A stretch of 64,000 nt of DNA, from the NCBI GenBank assembly GCA_044358835.1, contig JBIKNF010000010.1:3394-67393 (forward strand), written 5' to 3'. The stretch comes from JAJTHC01 sp044358835 (GTDB lineage Bacteria; Cyanobacteriota; Vampirovibrionia; Vampirovibrionales; JAJTHC01). The stretch's first letter is position 1. The number at the start of each line of letters is the position of its first letter. The translations under genes were made by a program, and so were the position numbers. Below the pieces are notes generated by a model. It was not told the origin of the DNA and ran no database searches. It saw only the letters and a list, made by a program, of their open reading frames with translations. Below, in pieces: positions 60,694 through 64,000 of the stretch.

Positions 60694-62061
60694 TTAAACC
60701 ACCAAGGTAAACACATTCCCTGAACGACGTTCCACACGCCCCGTAATTTCTAAAAGACTCAATTCTCCCAACACATCGTGCGGTTTCATGCCTGACAACA
60801 AGGCCATCGAATCCACATGAAGTTCTTTGGATTTACTTTGTCTTAACAGAGACAACAACACGTTGTCGTCTTCGGCAGGGCCTTCTACTTCTGACGTATC
60901 CGCTTCTTTAGGCACTTCTATGGCGTCTGACGTTTTGGAGACGTCTTTGTTCAAGGGGTCTTCTATCACGTTGGGACTGGCTGTTTTACGCTGAATCGTG
61001 TCCAGCAAATTGGTTCGTTTTTCTTCAGAAATTTCTTTAATGGTAGAAACAAGCTTTTCGGCCCCCACAATGCCCAGTAAATCAGCGAGATCTTGACCGC
61101 AACTAATGGGCATGGCCCCTTCTTTTAACAGTTTTAAAGGGCCTGCGGCGCCTTCACGGGTAATATCCATCGGCAACACGCCCACATCTCGACTTTCTTC
61201 TAACGCAATTCGAGCGGACACCATCGTTCCGCTTAACAAGCTACCTTCCACCACCCACAAGGCAGGACTCAGACCCACAATCAGGCGGTTGCGTCGCGGA
61301 AAAGATTTTGGAATAGGAGGAACGCCCAACGGCATTTCACTCAAAAGCAAGCCCTGTCCTTCTAAAATGGCCTTGGCCAAGTACTCATTACACGGAGGCG
61401 TCATATAATCTAAGCCCCCTGCCAGTACGGCAATGGTGGGGATCCCCTCGTTCAAAGCACTTTGGTGAGCCACCGCATCAATGCCCATGGCTAGCCCGCT
61501 GACGATGCACGGCTTTAGGGGGACCGCTTCTTCTAAAATACGCATTAATTGTTCACACGCGTAATCGCTGGCATGACGCGTACCCACCACCGACAAAAAC
61601 GGGTGTTCGGATTGTAATAACTCTACATTGCCTTGGTAAAATAAGATCGCAGGCGATTCATGGATCTGTGCCAAGCGTTCAGGGAATCGTTCATCATGGC
61701 ATCCCATCCATCCAACCTCTTGGGTTTGGTAATGGTGTAACACGCTTTTAAGGTGTTCCTTAAAATAAACTTGTTTTTCTTTCCAAGCGTTTAACAAGGT
61801 GGGTGGAAAGGAGGCAAAGCTTTCGCCAAAATGTTCTGCTCCCCATTCAGGTGGCACCCAAAACAATTGCCACAACAATTCGCCCCCAAAAGACTGAAAC
61901 AACTGCTTTTGGCGCTTTAGCCCAAGTTTTGGAATGTGCCCCCATAACAGCACAGCCAGTGCGTTTGCATCCAGTGTGGGGAAGTCTTTTGAAAGGGCTT
62001 CAAGGTGGGGCGCGTAATTACGGCTGACGGCTTCAAGGGCGTGAAACTTGAGATGAAGCAT
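60694..62061 (-). CDS. dprA: DNA processing protein DprA
   Basis: Protects incoming single-stranded DNA and loads RecA on it during natural transformation. The 455-residue protein has a helical N-terminus (1-125). The Rossmann-like DprA core includes VVGTRHASDYAC, IVSGLAMGIDAVAHQ, AGGLDYMTPP, FPRRNRLIVGLSPALWVVEG and SGTMVSARIALEE. A low-complexity linker (about 355-395) leads to a C-terminal winged helix (SKELHVDSMALLSGMKPHDVLGELSLLEITGRVERR). Together with type IV pili and RadA it points to competence. Confidence 0.95.
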   Translation of the reverse strand: MLHLKFHALEAVSRNYAPHLEALSKDFPTLDANALAVLLWGHIPKLGLKRQKQLFQSFGGELLWQLFWVPPEWGAEHFGESFASFPPTLLNAWKEKQVYFKEHLKSVLHHYQTQEVGWMGCHDERFPERLAQIHESPAILFYQGNVELLQSEHPFLSVVGTRHASDYACEQLMRILEEAVPLKPCIVSGLAMGIDAVAHQSALNEGIPTIAVLAGGLDYMTPPCNEYLAKAILEGQGLLLSEMPLGVPPIPKSFPRRNRLIVGLSPALWVVEGSLLSGTMVSARIALEESRDVGVLPMDITREGAAGPLKLLKEGAMPISCGQDLADLLGIVGAEKLVSTIKEISEEKRTNLLDTIQRKTASPNVIEDPLNKDVSKTSDAIEVPKEADTSEVEGPAEDDNVLLSLLRQSKSKELHVDSMALLSGMKPHDVLGELSLLEITGRVERRSGNVFTLVV

Positions 62062-62210
62062 GGAAAGGCATCCTTTAAGGGTTGCGTTTTATTTTACGCC
62101 ATCCACACGCCAAAAACAAGGGAAAGTCTTTAGGCTCACAAAAACACCAAGACGCGTATCAAAAAATTTTAACTTTCCTTGAACGCCACCGTAACACAAT
62201 AAACAGTGCC

Positions 62211-62238
62211 TTGCAAAACGCCGTGTTTCGCCTAAAAT
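62211..62238 (+). promoter_or_regulatory. tRNA-Leu promoter
   Basis: TTGCAA (62211-62216) and TAAAAT (62233-62238) are 16 bases apart and end nine bases before the mature tRNA. Confidence 0.6.
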
Positions 62239-62247
62239 AAAACCAAT

Positions 62248-62330
62248 GCCTAAGTGGCGAAATGGTAGACGCGCATGTTTCAGGGACATGTGGGGGCAAC
62301 CCTGTGGAAGTTCGAGTCTTCTCTTAGGCA
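62248..62330 (+). tRNA. tRNA-Leu (anticodon CAG)
   Basis: An 83-base cloverleaf with acceptor arms GCCTAAG and CTTAGGC, D arm TGGCGAAATGGTAGACGC, anticodon stem-loop CATGT-TTCAGGG-ACATG, long variable arm (TGGGGGCAACCCTGT) typical of leucine tRNA, and T arm GAAGTTCGAGTCTTC. CCA is not encoded. Confidence 0.97.
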
Positions 62331-62335
62331 GTTTG

Positions 62336-62344
62336 TGGTATACT
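62336..62344 (+). promoter_or_regulatory. Extended -10 promoter candidate for infC
   Basis: TGGTATACT carries the TG extension one base before a TATACT box (62339-62344). No good -35 lies upstream because the tRNA gene ends there. Confidence 0.45.
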
Positions 62345-62410
62345 TATGGCTGAGCGTCTAAATCGTCGTTCCTACCGTATTTGTCAACAATCCCCAAGGA
62401 GGGTTCCACT

Positions 62411-63061
62411 ATTTCTACACCATACGCTAAAGCGGGCAGTCAAGGAGAAAAAACAAAAGGCCCCGTCTTTTTAAATCCCCGTATTCGAGCCACCGAACTT
62501 CGCCTGATTCAAGACGGCGACACCCAAATTGTCTCTCGTCAAGAAGCAGAACGCCTTGCTGAAGAAACGGGCTTAGATTTACTTGTGATTAGCTTAGAAT
62601 CCAGTCCCCCTGTGGTGCGTTTGATTGATTACGGTAAATATAAGTATGAACAAGAAAAAAAGATTCGTATTGCCAAGAAAAAGCAGCACGTCACTGAAAT
62701 TAAAGAAATTAAAATGACGGTGCGTATTGACGATCACGACTATGTGACAAAACTTAACAATGCCAAACGCTTCCTAGAACAAGGCGATAAAGTCAAGTTT
62801 ACGCTGCGTTTAAAAGGTCGTGAAATACAACATCATAATTTAGGGGTTGCATTGGCGCAACGGTTTGTAGTAGATTTAGAAGAGTTCGGTTCTGTGGATG
62901 GCAGAATCGCAACGCAAGGGCGGGTCATTTCCTGTGTGCTTTCTCCCAAAGCCACCCCTTCGCTCAAAAAAAACTCATCCACGCCTAAGTCGGCACCCAA
63001 ATCGAAGGTGGTTCCTGAACAAGAGACCACGGAAGCCCCTTCAGCCGACACGAACGAATAG
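62411..63061 (+). CDS. infC: Translation initiation factor IF-3 with AUU start codon
   Basis: IF-3 stabilises the free 30S subunit and checks start codons. The mature protein (about 216 residues) has the two IF-3 domains: N domain ILNPRIRATELRLIQ-like (FLNPRIRATELRLIQDGDTQ) to about residue 80, then the linker YEQEKKIRIAKKKQHVTEIKEIKMTVRI and the C domain. A C-terminal Ser/Thr/Lys tail follows. The frame is open from a TTG at 62381, but the only good ribosome site (AAGGAGG at 62396-62402) is eight bases before ATT at 62411. IF-3 genes commonly use AUU for autoregulation, so this is the start. rpmI begins 23 bases downstream. Confidence 0.93.
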   Translation: MSTPYAKAGSQGEKTKGPVFLNPRIRATELRLIQDGDTQIVSRQEAERLAEETGLDLLVISLESSPPVVRLIDYGKYKYEQEKKIRIAKKKQHVTEIKEIKMTVRIDDHDYVTKLNNAKRFLEQGDKVKFTLRLKGREIQHHNLGVALAQRFVVDLEEFGSVDGRIATQGRVISCVLSPKATPSLKKNSSTPKSAPKSKVVPEQETTEAPSADTNE

Positions 63062-63084
63062 TCTCGTGAAAAAGGACGGTAATT

Positions 63085-63294
63085 ATGCCTAAAATGAAAA
63101 CACACCGTGCTGGTGCCAAACGTTTTAAACTTACTGCTACTGGTAAGTTGATGCGTAACCAAGCAGGTCGTAGTCACATTAACACGAAAAAGTCATCGGC
63201 ACGCAAGCGTCGTTTAGACCAAATCGTGGGTGTTCACACTGGAGATGCCATTAAAATAGCCCTTCAGTTGCCTTACGCCACCATTAAACGCTAA
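63085..63294 (+). CDS. rpmI: 50S ribosomal protein L35
   Basis: A 69-residue protein with the L35 signature MPKMKTHRAGAKRFKLTATGKLMR near the start and an Arg/Lys-rich body. It lies between infC and rplT in the standard order. Confidence 0.97.
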   Translation: MPKMKTHRAGAKRFKLTATGKLMRNQAGRSHINTKKSSARKRRLDQIVGVHTGDAIKIALQLPYATIKR

Positions 63295-63421
63295 TTGTTT
63301 AATCGGTTTAATCCATTTATTACACTTTTTATTACACTTTATTACTCTATGTTCAACCCGCTTTAGTTGGCTTTAAATCAGGAAACTGTGCCACTAAAGG
63401 TCAGGAATAAGGAAAAAAGAT

Positions 63422-63778
63422 ATGCGTGTTACACGTGGTAACGTTTCTCGTAAACGTCATAAGAAGATTTTAAAACTTGCTAAAGGCTTTCGTGGTTCAC
63501 GTTCAAAGCTTTTCAAAGTCGCCAACCAAGCCGTCATGAAGGCCTTACGTTACGCGTACAGAGATCGCCGTAACAAGAAGCGTGACATCCGCCGTTTGTG
63601 GATCGTTCGCATCAACGCCGCGGCTCGTATGGAAGGCTTGAGCTATAGCCGTTTCATTAACGGCGTGCAGAAGGCGGGTATTACGGTAAATCGTAAGTTC
63701 TTGGCTGAACTTGCTGTTTCAAGCCCAGATGCTTTCAAGAAAATTGCGGAAGAAGCAAAAAAACACATTGCTGTTTAG
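63422..63778 (+). CDS. rplT: 50S ribosomal protein L20
   Basis: A 118-residue L20 protein with MRVTRGNVSRKRHKKILKLAKGFRGSRSK and LWIVRINAAARMEGLSYSRFINGVQKAGI. It closes the infC-rpmI-rplT operon. A 127-base gap before it contains the repeated phrase TTTATTACACTT twice, but no clear L20 leader fold was recognised. Its terminator is at 63801-63830. Confidence 0.98.
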   Translation: MRVTRGNVSRKRHKKILKLAKGFRGSRSKLFKVANQAVMKALRYAYRDRRNKKRDIRRLWIVRINAAARMEGLSYSRFINGVQKAGITVNRKFLAELAVSSPDAFKKIAEEAKKHIAV

Positions 63779-63800
63779 GTTTTCGTCTAATCATTATCAA

Positions 63801-63830
63801 AAAACGGATGCTTTTTGGAGCATCCGTTTT
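63801..63830 (+). terminator. Terminator after rplT
   Basis: AAAACGGATGCT pairs with AGCATCCGTTTT (12 bp) across a six-base loop and ends in T4 with more T after a GG. Confidence 0.9.
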
Positions 63831-63841
63831 GGTTTTGTACT

Positions 63842-63874
63842 CCCTCTCCCTTTGGGAGAGGGTTGGGGTGAGGG
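63842..63874 (+). repeat. Widespread intergenic motif with GGGAGAGGG hairpin
   Basis: CCCTCTCCCTTTGGGAGAGG and the following GTTGGGGTGAGGG form a motif seen between genes in many unrelated bacteria. The first part is a 9 bp stem. It sits directly before the subfamily A element. Confidence 0.7.
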
Positions 63875-63879
63875 TTCTT

Positions 63880-64000
63880 ATACCAATTAAACGATTAAAT
63901 AGCGTCTGGCGTCTTCGTTGTCGCTCAGGTTCTCGATGTGCTTATGTACGTTTATGTACACTTCACCCATCTGCGAGTCTAGGCTCCTAGAATCCACCTA
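63880..64000. mobile_element. MITE-like element, subfamily A, cut by the window end
   Basis: Starts with ATACCAATTAAACGATTAAA and follows the copy at 18261-18408 almost without change through the CTAGGCTCCTAG palindrome. The right inverted repeat lies beyond the window. Confidence 0.88.

Noticed and set aside
63842..63874. Novel hairpin after rplT
   Set aside because: The GGGAGAGGG motif is known from intergenic regions of many bacteria, so it is listed but not counted as a discovery.
63808..63990. Plus-strand ORF of 60 codons after rplT
   Set aside because: It runs through a terminator, a widespread intergenic motif and an interspersed element.

Overview
The window is a dense bacterial chromosome segment of moderate GC (about 45 percent by eye) with short intergenic gaps, many TTG/GTG starts and strong Shine-Dalgarno sequences. 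It holds core genes (infC-rpmI-rplT, dnaK, dnaG, rpoD, recN, recO, radA, dprA, mutY, nadK), type IV pilus genes, a chemosensory cluster, a ferredoxin-dependent 2-oxoacid oxidoreductase and NDH-2. There is no flagellar gene, photosynthesis gene, rRNA, transposase gene or CRISPR array. My best guess is a diderm of the non-photosynthetic cyanobacterial sister group (Vampirovibrionia/Melainabacteria), but this rests on overall gene flavour only. A secretin and predicted lipoproteins support an outer membrane.

Layout. 1-12 kb: an M48 protease, a small helical protein, an MDR dehydrogenase, a rhamnan-synthesis F-like protein, an ORF with a 13-base C run, mutY, ndh, a GtrA/PMT-like/DPM1-like surface glycosylation set and a D-aminopeptidase. 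12-18 kb: a type IV pilus operon (lipoprotein, secretin PilQ with a huge GGAA repeat, PilB, PilC). 18.7-23.5 kb: dnaK, a YggT protein, two small helical proteins of one family and a pseudopilin. 23.5-28 kb: a Kef-type antiporter, tRNA-Arg, two small unknowns and radA. 28.4-32 kb: two tandem WYL-like regulators, a membrane protein and a prepilin. 32-36.6 kb: an SprA-like metallopeptidase, an unknown membrane protein, a group 2 sigma factor with a pentanucleotide repeat, and rpoD. 37-40 kb: dnaG and a RelA/SpoT-fold protein. 40.4-46.7 kb: cheA-cheW-cheB-cheR-cheY-cheX-cheY. 47-52 kb: a nuclease, korB/korA and an AMIN-like membrane protein. 52.8-57.2 kb: an unknown gene, recN, nadK, recO. 57.7-62 kb: a J-domain protein, ccdA with a thioredoxin lipoprotein, and dprA. 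62.2-63.8 kb: tRNA-Leu and infC-rpmI-rplT.

How the genes may work together. The pilus operon, two prepilin-like proteins and dprA suggest a surface-motility and DNA-uptake machine. The chemosensory cluster, with no flagellar gene nearby, could steer that machine. The glycosylation genes could decorate the surface.

Three themes stand out. First, intergenic spaces carry a family of about 150 bp MITE-like elements (two subfamilies, full copies and remnants) plus one unrelated 206 bp inverted-repeat element. Second, simple sequence repeats sit where slippage would switch genes: pentanucleotides inside a divergent sigma factor, C13 in an ORF, G10 in the ndh/GtrA promoter gap and C7 at a broken small gene. 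Third, three paralogous helical-hairpin proteins of about 110 residues form a family I do not recognise; one has PhoB-like direct repeats upstream.
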